In this document: positions 18,130 through 25,913 of the stretch, one piece after another | Position numbering within the stretch: position 1 is the stretch's first letter | Layout of the letters: each line of letters begins with the position of its first letter | NCBI GenBank assembly: GCA_035624455.1 | Contig: DASPRM010000133.1 | Location: 1 to 39,314, forward strand | Reading direction: 5' to 3' | DNA: 39,314 nt | Origin: Terriglobales bacterium | Lineage (GTDB): Bacteria > Acidobacteriota > Terriglobia > Terriglobales > Acidobacteriaceae | Notes under the pieces: generated by a model | What the model was told of the DNA's origin: nothing | The model's database searches: none | What the model saw: only the letters and a program-made list of their open reading frames with translations | Made by a program: the position numbers and the translations under genes

Positions 18130-20343
18130 TCACACCAACCCCGGATTCCTTCCCTGTCTCAGATCCCACAGCGCCGCTACCAGCGCGTCCACATCCTCGC
18201 AGGTGTTATAGAGGGCAAAAGAAACGCGAATCGTGCTTTCCAGCCCAAAGCGGCGGTGAATCGGTTGCGCGCAGTGATGTCCGGCGCGAACCGCTATGCC
18301 CCGGCGATTGAGAAAATCCCCGACTTCCTCCGTGCGGAAGCCATCCAGCACGAACGACAGGACGCCGGCCTTTTCCTTGGCCCGCCCGATGATTCGCAAT
18401 CCGGGAATGCGTTCGAGCAAGTCAGTCGCGTAGATCAGAAGCTCGTGTTCGCTCCGGCTCACGTTGGCCATGCCCACGCGTTCGAGATAATCGACCGCTG
18501 CGCCAAGCCCCACGGCATCCGCAATGCTGCCTGTGCCGGCTTCGAATCGCTGCGGAGGCATGTGGTAAACCGTTTTCTCGAATGTCACATCCTGGATCAT
18601 GCTGCCCCCGCCTTGCCACGGCGGTGTCGTGTCCAGCACTTCCGATTTGCCGAAAACCACGCCAATCCCGGTGGGCGCGAACATCTTGTGACCTGACAAA
18701 ACGTAGAAATCGCAATTCAGCGCCTGCACGTCCACCGGCATATGCGAAACCGCCTGCGCGCCATCCACCAGCACCTTTGCCCCATGCCGGTGCGCGGAGT
18801 CGATCATCGCCTTGACCGGCGTAATCGTCCCCAGGGCGTTCGAGACCTGGGCAACCGAGACGAGCCGCGTCTTCGGCCCCAGCAGCTTTTCGTATTCCTC
18901 CAGAATCACCTGCCCGCTGTCATCCACCGGAGCCACGCGCAGGCGCGCGCCTTTCTCCGAACACAGCATCTGCCAGGGCACGATGTTGGCGTGGTGTTCC
19001 AGCCAGGTGATCACAATTTCGTCGTCCTTCTGGACGTAGCGCCTGCCCCAGCTCTGCGCCACCAGATTGATCCCTTCGGTCGTGCCCCGCACAAAGATGA
19101 TTTCTCGAACTGCGGAAGCATTGAGGAAGCGCCGGATCTTTTCGCGGGCCGACTCATAGGCGTCGGTAGCGCGCGCGGCCAGCTCGTGGGCCGCCCGGTG
19201 CACGTTGGAATTCTCGTGCCGATAGAAAAAATTCAGGCGCTCGATCACGCTTTGCGGCTTCTGCGTGGTCGCGGCGTTATCCAGCCACACCAGCGGCCGC
19301 CCGTTCACACGTTCTTCAAGGATCGGAAAATCCCGCCGCAGGGCCGCGGCGTCGAACGACTGCGAAGAGAGGCTCACACCCGGAATTTGCGGTGCTTCCG
19401 CCGCCATTGGCTCAAGCACAGGCACAGTGTCCACTGATGCAAGCGGCCGAAGCTGATCGAGAAAACCGTAGGTCGCCGGGGCGCGCAGGTCTGGCGTATG
19501 CGTCACCGTGCCCGGTGCCTGCGGCGCCCAGCGGTCAGGGGCCCAATCCATTTCCTGCGGAGTTATTTTCTGTGCGAAAGCTCCGACATCAGCCTCCGAC
19601 GGAGGCTCGCTCGCCGGAACCGGTCCCGGCATAGAGGGCGGGCTCGAAAACAGGGGCCGCGCTTCTTCCATGAAAGAAAACGTGGGATAAGCCGATGAGT
19701 CCACCGCACCCAGGGCGCCAGGAATCGTAGGTGACGGCGGCTGCGGAATTTCGGCCAGCTGCCCTTTCAGGATTTCGTCGTCCAGCGACCACGGAACCGC
19801 TCCGAAACCAGCTTCGCCGGGAAGGGAAGTCGGCCCTGATGCCGGCGTCTCTATCGTGCTTTGATTCTCAACCGGCGCTTCTGCGAACAACGGTCTCGCA
19901 TCCTGTAAGAAGCCGAAAGCCGGCACACTCGCCAGATCAGGCGCGGGGTCGGGAGCAGGTCCTGCCAGAGGGGCCGCGCCTCCCGCAGACTGAGGAACCG
20001 GAGCGGGCATCGGTGGTACCGCGGCTGCGGCAGAACTCGACGAGCGGGCATCGGGCTGAACTTGGCCTGGAATCGGGCTACCGATTTGCCCTTCGGAAAC
20101 AGGCTTTTGTGAGTATGTCGGAAGCGTTGTGCTGAAGGGTGATCTCGGCAGCCACTGCCCCCACGATCCTGAAGGAATGGCCGGCTCCACACCCGGCAAG
20201 GCCGTGAAAAATTCGCTGGCCATACGCGCCAGCTGAGCCGGATCGGGCAGACCAGCTAACGATTCTGCCTGTTTCCATTCACTGGGCCAGTTGACGTTTC
20301 CACTTGCGGCGGGCGCTCCCTTGTCGCCATTACTTGTATTCAT
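18130..20343 (-). CDS. SufS-type cysteine desulfurase with long disordered N-terminal extension: encapsulin cargo
   Basis: A 737-residue cargo protein. Residues ~330-737 are a complete group II (SufS/CsdA) cysteine desulfurase: FPILEERVNGRPLVWLDNAA at the start, PLP lysine K553 in LSGHKMFAPTG and catalytic Cys691 in AGHHCAQP. It takes sulfur from L-cysteine as a persulfide and releases alanine. Residues 1-330 are Pro/Ala/Ser-rich and presumably disordered, the feature that targets cysteine desulfurases into Family 2A encapsulins. Inside it a motif recurs three times with Arg at 150, 229 and 299: P-A-F-G-F-L-Q-D-A-R-P-L-F, P-T-F-S-F-M-E-E-A-R-P-L-F and A-T-Y-G-F-L-D-Q-L-R-P-L-A. The start at 20343 overlaps the shell gene by 14 nt; in-frame ATGs at 20364 and 20388 are alternatives with poorer ribosome sites. 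Confidence 0.93.
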   Translation of the reverse strand: MNTSNGDKGAPAASGNVNWPSEWKQAESLAGLPDPAQLARMASEFFTALPGVEPAIPSGSWGQWLPRSPFSTTLPTYSQKPVSEGQIGSPIPGQVQPDARSSSSAAAAVPPMPAPVPQSAGGAAPLAGPAPDPAPDLASVPAFGFLQDARPLFAEAPVENQSTIETPASGPTSLPGEAGFGAVPWSLDDEILKGQLAEIPQPPSPTIPGALGAVDSSAYPTFSFMEEARPLFSSPPSMPGPVPASEPPSEADVGAFAQKITPQEMDWAPDRWAPQAPGTVTHTPDLRAPATYGFLDQLRPLASVDTVPVLEPMAAEAPQIPGVSLSSQSFDAAALRRDFPILEERVNGRPLVWLDNAATTQKPQSVIERLNFFYRHENSNVHRAAHELAARATDAYESAREKIRRFLNASAVREIIFVRGTTEGINLVAQSWGRRYVQKDDEIVITWLEHHANIVPWQMLCSEKGARLRVAPVDDSGQVILEEYEKLLGPKTRLVSVAQVSNALGTITPVKAMIDSAHRHGAKVLVDGAQAVSHMPVDVQALNCDFYVLSGHKMFAPTGIGVVFGKSEVLDTTPPWQGGGSMIQDVTFEKTVYHMPPQRFEAGTGSIADAVGLGAAVDYLERVGMANVSRSEHELLIYATDLLERIPGLRIIGRAKEKAGVLSFVLDGFRTEEVGDFLNRRGIAVRAGHHCAQPIHRRFGLESTIRVSFALYNTCEDVDALVAALWDLRQGRNPGLV

Positions 20344-21250
20344 GATAGTGTCCGACCTCGACATTATCGAGCAGCGCAATGGCGTCATCCGTAAGCACGG
20401 CCGCCGAGCAGTAGAGCGAGATCAGGTAGGAAGCGATCGACTTCGGACTGATTCCCATAAACCGCACCGAAAGACCCGGGCTCTGTTCGCCCTGCAATCC
20501 GGGTTGAAATAGCCCGATCACTCCTTGCTTTCTCTCGCCTACGCGCAGCAGCAGGATCTTGGTCTTTCCATCCCGGGCCCTGATATTCAACTTATCAGTC
20601 GGCACCAGGGGAACTCCGCGCCAGGTAAGAAATGGATTGCCGAAAAGAGTCACGGTCGGCGGAGGCACGCCACGGCGCGTGCATTCGCGTCCAAACGCTG
20701 CGATCGCTCGCGGATGCGCCAGGAAGAACGATGGCTCTTTCCACACTTTCGTCAGCAGCTCGTCCAGATCATCTGGCGTGGGCGCGCCCTTGCGGGTCGA
20801 AATCTTCTGCGCATCCGGAGTGTTGTTCAGGAAGCCGTAGTCCGCGTTATTGATCAGTTCGCTTTCCTGCTTCTCTTTCACGTTCTCGATCAGTAGGCGC
20901 AGTTGCTCGCGGACCTGGTCATACGGGGTGTTGTAAATATCAGAAATGCGCGTGTGAACGTTAAGCACCGCATTGATGCTGCTCAGCGTGTACTCGCGCG
21001 GCTTTTCCTGATAATCGACATAAGTCGTCGCCAGGGCTGACTCGTCAACATGCCCGCAAGTCACTTCGACGGCTTTGTCTTCGGCTACGCGGTTGAGCCG
21101 AAAGATTCCCGCCTCCAGCGGTTTCCAGTCCAGCAGCCGGACCAGCCAGCGGGGAGTAATGGCTCCATATTGCGGAGGGGTTTTGGTTACGTTGGCAAGT
21201 TGAAATGCGGCCTGTTCACCTAAAGATAGGCGAGTAGCGGTTTCAGGCAC
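20330..21250 (-). CDS. Family 2A encapsulin nanocompartment shell protein (SrpI-like)
   Basis: A 306-residue HK97-fold shell protein that self-assembles into an icosahedral protein compartment. The sequence strongly resembles cyanobacterial SrpI: YGAITPRWLVRLLDWKPLEA, VDYQEKPREYTLSSINAVL, HTRISDIYNTPYDQVREQLR and FFLAHPRAIAAFGRECTRRG, and the C-terminus VLTDDAIALLDNVEVGHYHE. Length is normal for Family 2A, and no cyclic-nucleotide-binding insertion of the 2B type is present. The start codon is GTG at 21250 with AAGGAG 8 nt upstream. It overlaps the cargo gene, with the rhodanese gene 169 nt upstream on the same strand. Family knowledge: such shells enclose a cysteine desulfurase and are linked to sulfur starvation and sulfur storage. 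Confidence 0.95.
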   Translation of the reverse strand: MPETATRLSLGEQAAFQLANVTKTPPQYGAITPRWLVRLLDWKPLEAGIFRLNRVAEDKAVEVTCGHVDESALATTYVDYQEKPREYTLSSINAVLNVHTRISDIYNTPYDQVREQLRLLIENVKEKQESELINNADYGFLNNTPDAQKISTRKGAPTPDDLDELLTKVWKEPSFFLAHPRAIAAFGRECTRRGVPPPTVTLFGNPFLTWRGVPLVPTDKLNIRARDGKTKILLLRVGERKQGVIGLFQPGLQGEQSPGLSVRFMGISPKSIASYLISLYCSAAVLTDDAIALLDNVEVGHYHEYK

Positions 21251-21419
21251 TATAGCGTCTCCTTTTAGGAATCGGATGCCCTGGATTGTAGTACAGGAGG
21301 TTGTGGGAAAGTAGAATCAAGAAATGATTCATCTGCCGGCTGGGAGCTCGACGGATGATTAGCAAGGGCATCGGGTCTTGTGCAGATAGCCTGTGGAAAT
21401 CCCCCGAGCCCACGCCTGT

Positions 21420-21737
21420 TTAATACTTGCGGACCTTGCGATCCACGCGATCAGCCCAGGCATGAATCCCGCCGCTCAGATTGCGGACTCGCTTAAATCC
21501 TGCCTGGCGAAGGATCAGCACCGCTTTCGCGCCGCGCGGCCCCATCTTGCAGAGCACTACAATTTCGCGCCTGGCGTCGAGTTCATGCAGGCGCTTGGGC
21601 AGCTCGGGCAGCGGGATCAGGTGACCGCCGATGTTCGAGATCTCGTATTCGTACTCGTCGCGGACATCCAGCAGATATAGCTTCTCGCCGGCATCCAGAC
21701 GGTGCTTGAGTTCTTCGGCTTCAATCTCGGGAACCAT
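21420..21737 (-). CDS. Single-domain rhodanese (sulfurtransferase)
   Basis: A 105-residue rhodanese domain. The active-site loop CKMGPRG contains the persulfide-forming Cys63 and the conserved Gly and Arg; LLDVRDEYEYEISNIGG and NLSGGIHAW are the usual flanking motifs. It transfers sulfane sulfur to a thiol or other acceptor. GAGG lies 8 nt before the ATG. It is the first full-length gene of the encapsulin operon, downstream of a cysteine-rich leader and terminator; rhodaneses are frequent neighbours of Family 2A encapsulins and may draw on sulfur released by, or stored in, the compartment. Confidence 0.92.
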   Translation of the reverse strand: MVPEIEAEELKHRLDAGEKLYLLDVRDEYEYEISNIGGHLIPLPELPKRLHELDARREIVVLCKMGPRGAKAVLILRQAGFKRVRNLSGGIHAWADRVDRKVRKY

Positions 21738-21794
21738 TTTGTTGGCCTCTTCTTTAGATTGTGTGTGCAGCCCTGGCGCTGCAACTTTCGTCCC

Positions 21795-21834
21795 AAAACA
21801 AATCCGCCGCTCGGATCATCTCCGGCGGCGGATT
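21795..21834 (-). terminator. Intrinsic terminator (attenuator) between the leader peptide and rhodanese
   Basis: On the minus strand AATCCGCCGC (21834-21825) pairs with GCGGCGGATT (21810-21801). The loop pairs further (CGGA with TCCG), giving about 14 bp with one bulged A and a 5-nt loop, followed by TGTTTT. It lies 27 nt after the stop of the cysteine-rich leader and 58 nt before rhodanese. The 5' arm can instead pair with TCGGCGGC (21878-21871) in the leader's last codons, which would be an antiterminator. Confidence 0.75.
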
Positions 21835-21860
21835 GAACTCTGGAAATTCTGAAATCTAGC

Positions 21861-21941
21861 TCATGAACCAGCCGCCGACGCCGAAGACGCACGCATGTGC
21901 ATCGCGCGACAACAACAGGCGTTCAGGCAGCAAAGCTTCAT
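21861..21941 (-). CDS. Cysteine-rich leader peptide, probable cysteine-responsive attenuator
   Basis: A 26-codon open frame beginning MKLCCLNACCCR, with five cysteines among the first 11 residues, including a CCC run, then MHMRASSASAAGS to the stop. It is the first open frame after a strong sigma-70-like promoter, and its ATG is only about 4 nt from the predicted transcription start, so it is leaderless or nearly so. An intrinsic terminator and then the rhodanese-encapsulin-desulfurase genes follow. Polycysteine leaderless short frames act as cysteine-responsive attenuators of sulfur operons in mycobacteria, and the layout here is the same in principle. Inferred logic: shortage of Cys-tRNA stalls the ribosome on the Cys codons, frees the 3' leader region to block the terminator, and the operon is read. 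Confidence 0.75.
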   Translation of the reverse strand: MKLCCLNACCCRAMHMRASSASAAGS

Positions 21942-21951
21942 AATTCCATGC

Positions 21952-21980
21952 AATCTATCCCCATTAGGGGAAGCTGTCAA
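21952..21980 (-). promoter_or_regulatory. Sigma-70-type promoter of the encapsulin operon
   Basis: On the minus strand TTGACA (21980-21975) is a perfect -35, followed after 17 nt by TAGATT (21957-21952) as -10. The predicted start is near 21945, about 4 nt before the ATG of the cysteine-rich leader. Confidence 0.7.
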
Positions 21981-22040
21981 ACCGTCAGTTGAAGTAGTCA
22001 GATGGGCTATCTAGCCGTGCTGCCGAAACCTTTGGGGATC

Positions 22041-22080
22041 ACGCCGCGCCCGCGCAGCGGGTGAAGCATCTCTGCATTTG
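22041..22080. repeat. Dispersed intergenic repeat, partial copy
   Basis: The segment GCGGGTGAAGCATCTCTGCA (22058-22077) matches the right half of the repeat at 36428-36468 (GCGGGCGAAGCATCTATGCT) and more loosely the copies upstream of dodecin and near glgX. Confidence 0.5.
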
Positions 22081-22099
22081 ATAGCAAGAAGGGGGTGCC

Positions 22100-22131
22100 C
22101 CACCCTTCTGCCCTCTTTTGGCGGAGGGTGG
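22100..22131. terminator. Hairpin downstream of the WG-repeat gene
   Basis: CCACCCT (22100-22106) pairs with AGGGTGG (22125-22131), with TGCC/GGCG pairing inside. It lies 34 nt beyond the stop of the WG-repeat gene. There is no clear T-tract, so it may be a REP-type repeat rather than a terminator. Confidence 0.4.
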
Positions 22132-22164
22132 AACTTGAACCCGCCGGACTTCAGTTCGTCCCAA

Positions 22165-22803
22165 TCACCGCCGCACTCTCGCCACAACCCGGCCCAACTT
22201 GTTGATTTTGAACCATTCACCACCCGTCACGGTGTGGTGTTCGCAATCCCCGTCGGAGTCCGCCCCCATGTTGTCTGGCTTTACGCATACTTCACGGCAA
22301 CCTATGCAGACCTCGGCATGGCCCTTTTCGAATGGAGCGGCCCAGTCATACCTGGGCGCAACCACAATCCTCCCTTGCCGATCCGCGAATCCGTATTTTT
22401 CATTGATGACGGTGCGCACCAGTCCCTCAGAGAACTCATCAGCCCAATTGTCGATTATCGGAACGCCCTGTACGATCACCCGCCCCTTGCGGTCGACGTA
22501 CATCCACCCGTGCCGGGGCTCGCCGCCGTTACGGAATACCTGCGCCAGGCCATGAGAATCGAATTCAAGCTCGCTGACATACTCCTGCGCAATGAACAGT
22601 TTTCCTTGGCCGTCTCGCAAAACGCACTTCGGAGAGTCGCTCTCACTCCCTCGGAACCAGCAGCTAGCATCGCTTTCTGGTGTCTGGATTTCGGCGCTTT
22701 GCGTATTGGCAGCCTTTGACTCAGGCTTCGCTGCTTGTCCCGAGCAGGGGGATTAGAAGCACAGGACGGCGGTCAAGGTAACTGCTATGAGGAATTCACG
22801 CAC
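22165..22803 (-). pseudogene. WG-repeat exported protein with an in-frame stop in its signal sequence
   Basis: The frame from a GTG at 22803 encodes MREFLIAVTLTAVLCF, then TAA (22755-22753), then continues in the same frame SPCSGQAAKPESKAANTQ into a WG (KWG) repeat domain: GWMYVDRKGRVIVQGVP, YGFADRQGRIVVAPRYD and WFKINKLGRVVARV. A hydrophobic signal segment followed by a cysteine suggests an exported or lipid-anchored protein. Only a TTG at 22620 could open the rest, and that would lose the signal. I infer a nonsense mutation or a sequencing error. WG repeats are binding modules without a known enzymatic role. Confidence 0.65.
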
Positions 22804-23228
22804 GAGATGAGCCGCTGCCTATTATGCGCTGCGATCGCTCCTCGGGTGAAGGAAGATAGGCATTCGCGAATCCCACCCTTCGCCAAACTGCGGGCGAAAC
22901 GATGGGCCACCCGGTCAAAAGTGCCCTGGATTATGAGTGCAATGGGGATTTTTCGCCAACTGTAGCAGGAGCAGCCAGAAAAGCCTTCTAGCCAACCCTG
23001 AAATGAAGACGAGCAAAAAAATAACATCGTACCAGCCCGCTACCTACCAAGTGTGATGGCTAGACCGTTACCACTATCGAGGTATTTTTCCCTCCCCTGA
23101 GCGGGGCAGAAAACAACGCTTCTATATGGTGATGCAGCGTGCTCTCACACGAGGTGTGATGGATGCACGTGCAAGTGATCTGTTCCCTTCACCATTTCGG
23201 ACACTTTCACGACAAGGAGATTTTGAAA
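22804..23228. other. Intergenic region between the WG-repeat gene and the alpha/beta hydrolase
   Basis: About 425 bp with divergent flanking genes. I see no recognisable gene, hairpin or repeat; promoters for both neighbours presumably lie here. Confidence 0.5.
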
Positions 23229-23936
23229 ATGACATCTACGCGCACCAAACCAAGCATCGTATTCTGCCACGGCCTATGGGCCGACGGCTCATGCTTCAGC
23301 AAACTGATCCCAACTCTCCAGAAAGAAGGATTTGAAGTGATCGCGTCTCAGCACGGGCTTGATTCACACGCCGGCGACGTCGACTGCGTGAAGAGAACTC
23401 TGGGGCGTGTCGGCAGCCCCGCGATCCTGGTCGGTCATTCCTACGGTGGTTCGGTCATCACCGCGGCCGGAGCTGATCCACGAGTTGCAGCGCTTGTGTA
23501 CATCGCGGCGTTTGCCCCGGATGCCAACGAAACTTCACAAAGTCTGCAAGAGAAGTTTCCGGCAACCGATATTTTTTCCCATATCGAGGTTGCAGACGGG
23601 CGGGTTTGGCTGAAAAGTGATGGCGTCCCGTCCTTTGCAGGTGATCTTTCCGAGGAAGAGCAGAAGCTGATCTGGGCTACTCAGGGCGCGCCTGTAGCAG
23701 ATTTGTTCCAACAAAAGGTGGAAGGTACTGCTTGGAGATCGAAGCCCAGCTGGTACATCGTAGCTACGAAGGACCGTACTATCCAGCCCGAGTTGGAGCG
23801 TTTCGTCGCGAAGCGTATGGGAGCAACAACCTTCGAGACCGATAGCAGCCACGTACCGATGTTGTCCCAGCCTGACTTCGTGTTAGATGTGATCCGAAAA
23901 GCCGCCACCGCGGTTCAAAAGAAAAAGGCAGCGTAG
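23229..23936 (+). CDS. Alpha/beta hydrolase
   Basis: A 235-residue compact alpha/beta hydrolase. It shows the oxyanion strand IVFCHGLWADGSCF, the nucleophile elbow GHSYGG (Ser71), the acid in YIVATKDRTIQPE and the His in DSSHVPMLSQP, so the triad is complete. This is the EstA/salicylate-esterase-like subgroup that often acts on small esters; the substrate is unknown. The ATG at 23229 has AAGGAG 8 nt upstream and is preferred to the open frame from 23163. The Lys-rich end (VQKKKAA) is unremarkable. It is a single-gene unit with a hairpin after its stop. Confidence 0.85.
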   Translation: MTSTRTKPSIVFCHGLWADGSCFSKLIPTLQKEGFEVIASQHGLDSHAGDVDCVKRTLGRVGSPAILVGHSYGGSVITAAGADPRVAALVYIAAFAPDANETSQSLQEKFPATDIFSHIEVADGRVWLKSDGVPSFAGDLSEEEQKLIWATQGAPVADLFQQKVEGTAWRSKPSWYIVATKDRTIQPELERFVAKRMGATTFETDSSHVPMLSQPDFVLDVIRKAATAVQKKKAA

Positions 23937-23962
23937 TGAAGGTTGCGAGCCTTTCCATTCTC

Positions 23963-23990
23963 GACAGACCGCCTCGCAGCGGTCTGTCTT
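23963..23990 (+). terminator. Hairpin terminator after the alpha/beta hydrolase
   Basis: GACAGACCGC (23963-23972) and GCGGTCTGTC (23979-23988) form a perfect 10-bp stem with a 6-nt loop, 27 nt after the stop, followed only by TTG. The strong stem but weak T-tract leaves some doubt. Confidence 0.6.
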
Positions 23991-24330
23991 GTCACAAAGG
24001 GACACACGGCCTTTCAAGTGATTAATATTGATAAGTCGGCTTGTCTGAATCGATCGCGGAAACTCCTAAATACCGGGCAAATCGGAACTAACTGTTGCTA
24101 ACAGGCGTTTGCACAGGCTTGCGCTGTTTGTTCGCCGGGAACCGGGTCAGTGAGTGATATGACGATTTTGCAACAGTTTGCGGCGCGGTTTCCGATTCTC
24201 ATTACCCTAGTGCGGTGACTCAACCAACGGTTCGGCGCAAACTTTGCTAGTACGCGGAACTTTTTAAAACGAAACCCGGTCTAAACAGACATGCACTGGT
24301 CCAGGATTCTTGTATTTATTGGGACATTCA
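23991..24330. other. Intergenic region between convergent hydrolase and guaA
   Basis: About 340 bp of lower GC than the neighbours (for example AACTTTTTAAAACG near 24260). No gene or conserved RNA is recognised. Confidence 0.5.
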
Positions 24331-25881
24331 TCACTCCCACTCAATCGTCCCCGGCGGCTTCGAGGTCACGTCGTACACCACGCGGTTGATGCCCTTCACT
24401 TCATTCACCAGCCGCGTGGAAATGATCTTCAAGACCTCATACGGCAGGGGCACCCAGTCGGCAGTCATACCGTCCTCGGAGTGCACGGCGCGGATGGCGC
24501 AGGTGTAGGCGTAAGTTCGCAGGTCGCCCATCACCCCCACCGACATCACCGGCAGCAGCACCGCGAACGACTGCCAGATCTGCGAGTACAGTCCCGCGCG
24601 CTTGATCTCAGTGACCACGATGTCATCCGCCTCCTGCAGAATCGCGATCCGCTCCGGCGTGACTTCGCCCAGGATGCGCACCGCCAGCCCCGGCCCGGGA
24701 AACGGCTGCCGCTGCAGGATCTCCTCCGGCATGCCCAGGTCGCGCCCAATCCGCCGCACCTCATCCTTAAAGAGATCCTTTAAGGGTTCGATGAGCTTGA
24801 GTTGCATCTTCTCCGGCAGCCCCCCGACGTTATGGTGTGACTTGATGGTCTGCGACGGCCCCCGCACCGAGCGCGATTCGATAACGTCCGGATACAGCGT
24901 CCCCTGCACCAGCCACTCCACGTGGCCCTGCTCCTTTTCGATCTGCTGCGCTTGGTCATCGAAAACCTGGATAAATTCCCGGCCGATGATTTTGCGCTTG
25001 GCTTCGGGATCGGTTATGCCCCTGAGCCGGTCGAGAAAGCGCTGGCTGGCATCCACGGCGCGCAGGTTCAGGCCCAGCTTGTCATGAAGGTTCTGCTGCA
25101 CCTTGGCGAATTCGTTTTTGCGCAGAACGCCGTTGTTGACGAACACGCACGTAAGCCGCTCTCCAATCGCGCGATCGACCAGCGTAGCGGCCACCGCCGA
25201 ATCCACGCCGCCCGACAGCGCGCAAATTGCCCGCCCCTCGCCCACTTGCTGGCGGATGTTCTCCACCGCCTCCAGAATGAATTGCGCCGGCGTCCAGTTG
25301 GGCAGGGCTCCGCAGATGTCAAACACGAAGTTCTTCAGGATCTCGCGGCCGCCTGGCGTGTGATGCACTTCGGGATGAAACTGCACCGCCCACATGCGCC
25401 GATCCGCATTTTCCATCGCTGCCAGTGCATTGCTCGATCGCGCAACCTGCTTGAATCCCGGCGGCAACTCCAGCGCCTCGTCACCGTGGGACATCCACAC
25501 CTGCAACTCCGATGGCAGACCTTTGAACAGCGCGGAGCCCTCCACGACCTTCACTTCGGCATGCCCATATTCGCGCTTGGCCGCGGGACTGACCTTGCCG
25601 CCCAGCTTGTGCGTCATGAGCTGAAACCCATAGCAGACGCCGAGCACGGGCTTGCCGAATTTGAGCACGCGGTCGTCCATTGGCGGCGCATCGGCCTCGT
25701 AAACCGAACTCGGCCCGCCCGACAGGATGATTCCCACCGGCGCGTAGCTGCAGATTTCTTCCAAACTGGCCGTGCAGGGCAGAACAACAGAAAACACATT
25801 CAGCTCGCGGATGCGCCGCGCGATCAGTTGCGTGTACTGCGAGCCGAAGTCGAGGACAACAATGGATTGTGGTGCTTGCAC
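24331..25881 (-). CDS. guaA: GMP synthase (glutamine-hydrolysing)
   Basis: A 516-residue two-domain enzyme that converts XMP to GMP using glutamine and ATP in purine synthesis. The class I glutamine amidotransferase domain has IILSGGPSSVYE, the nucleophile Cys in GVCYGFQLM and FHPEVHHT. The ATP pyrophosphatase domain has the P-loop SGGVDSAVAA. The C-terminal dimerisation domain has PFPGPGLAVRILGE and ends with the family-typical KPPGTIEWE. The start is GTG at 25881. The membrane-protein gene upstream ends 32 nt before it, so the two may be co-transcribed. Confidence 0.97.
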   Translation of the reverse strand: MQAPQSIVVLDFGSQYTQLIARRIRELNVFSVVLPCTASLEEICSYAPVGIILSGGPSSVYEADAPPMDDRVLKFGKPVLGVCYGFQLMTHKLGGKVSPAAKREYGHAEVKVVEGSALFKGLPSELQVWMSHGDEALELPPGFKQVARSSNALAAMENADRRMWAVQFHPEVHHTPGGREILKNFVFDICGALPNWTPAQFILEAVENIRQQVGEGRAICALSGGVDSAVAATLVDRAIGERLTCVFVNNGVLRKNEFAKVQQNLHDKLGLNLRAVDASQRFLDRLRGITDPEAKRKIIGREFIQVFDDQAQQIEKEQGHVEWLVQGTLYPDVIESRSVRGPSQTIKSHHNVGGLPEKMQLKLIEPLKDLFKDEVRRIGRDLGMPEEILQRQPFPGPGLAVRILGEVTPERIAILQEADDIVVTEIKRAGLYSQIWQSFAVLLPVMSVGVMGDLRTYAYTCAIRAVHSEDGMTADWVPLPYEVLKIISTRLVNEVKGINRVVYDVTSKPPGTIEWE

Positions 25882-25913
25882 GTTTCAATGTATCAGAAGC
25901 CGCCCTCGACCTG

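Noticed and set aside
20330-21250. Phage major capsid protein or prophage remnant
   Set aside because: No other phage gene is nearby, and the sequence and its desulfurase neighbour match SrpI-type Family 2A encapsulins.
21285-21290. TACAAT hexamer on the minus strand as an internal promoter for the encapsulin shell gene
   Set aside because: No acceptable -35 lies 16-18 nt upstream, so a separate promoter cannot be supported, though it is not excluded.
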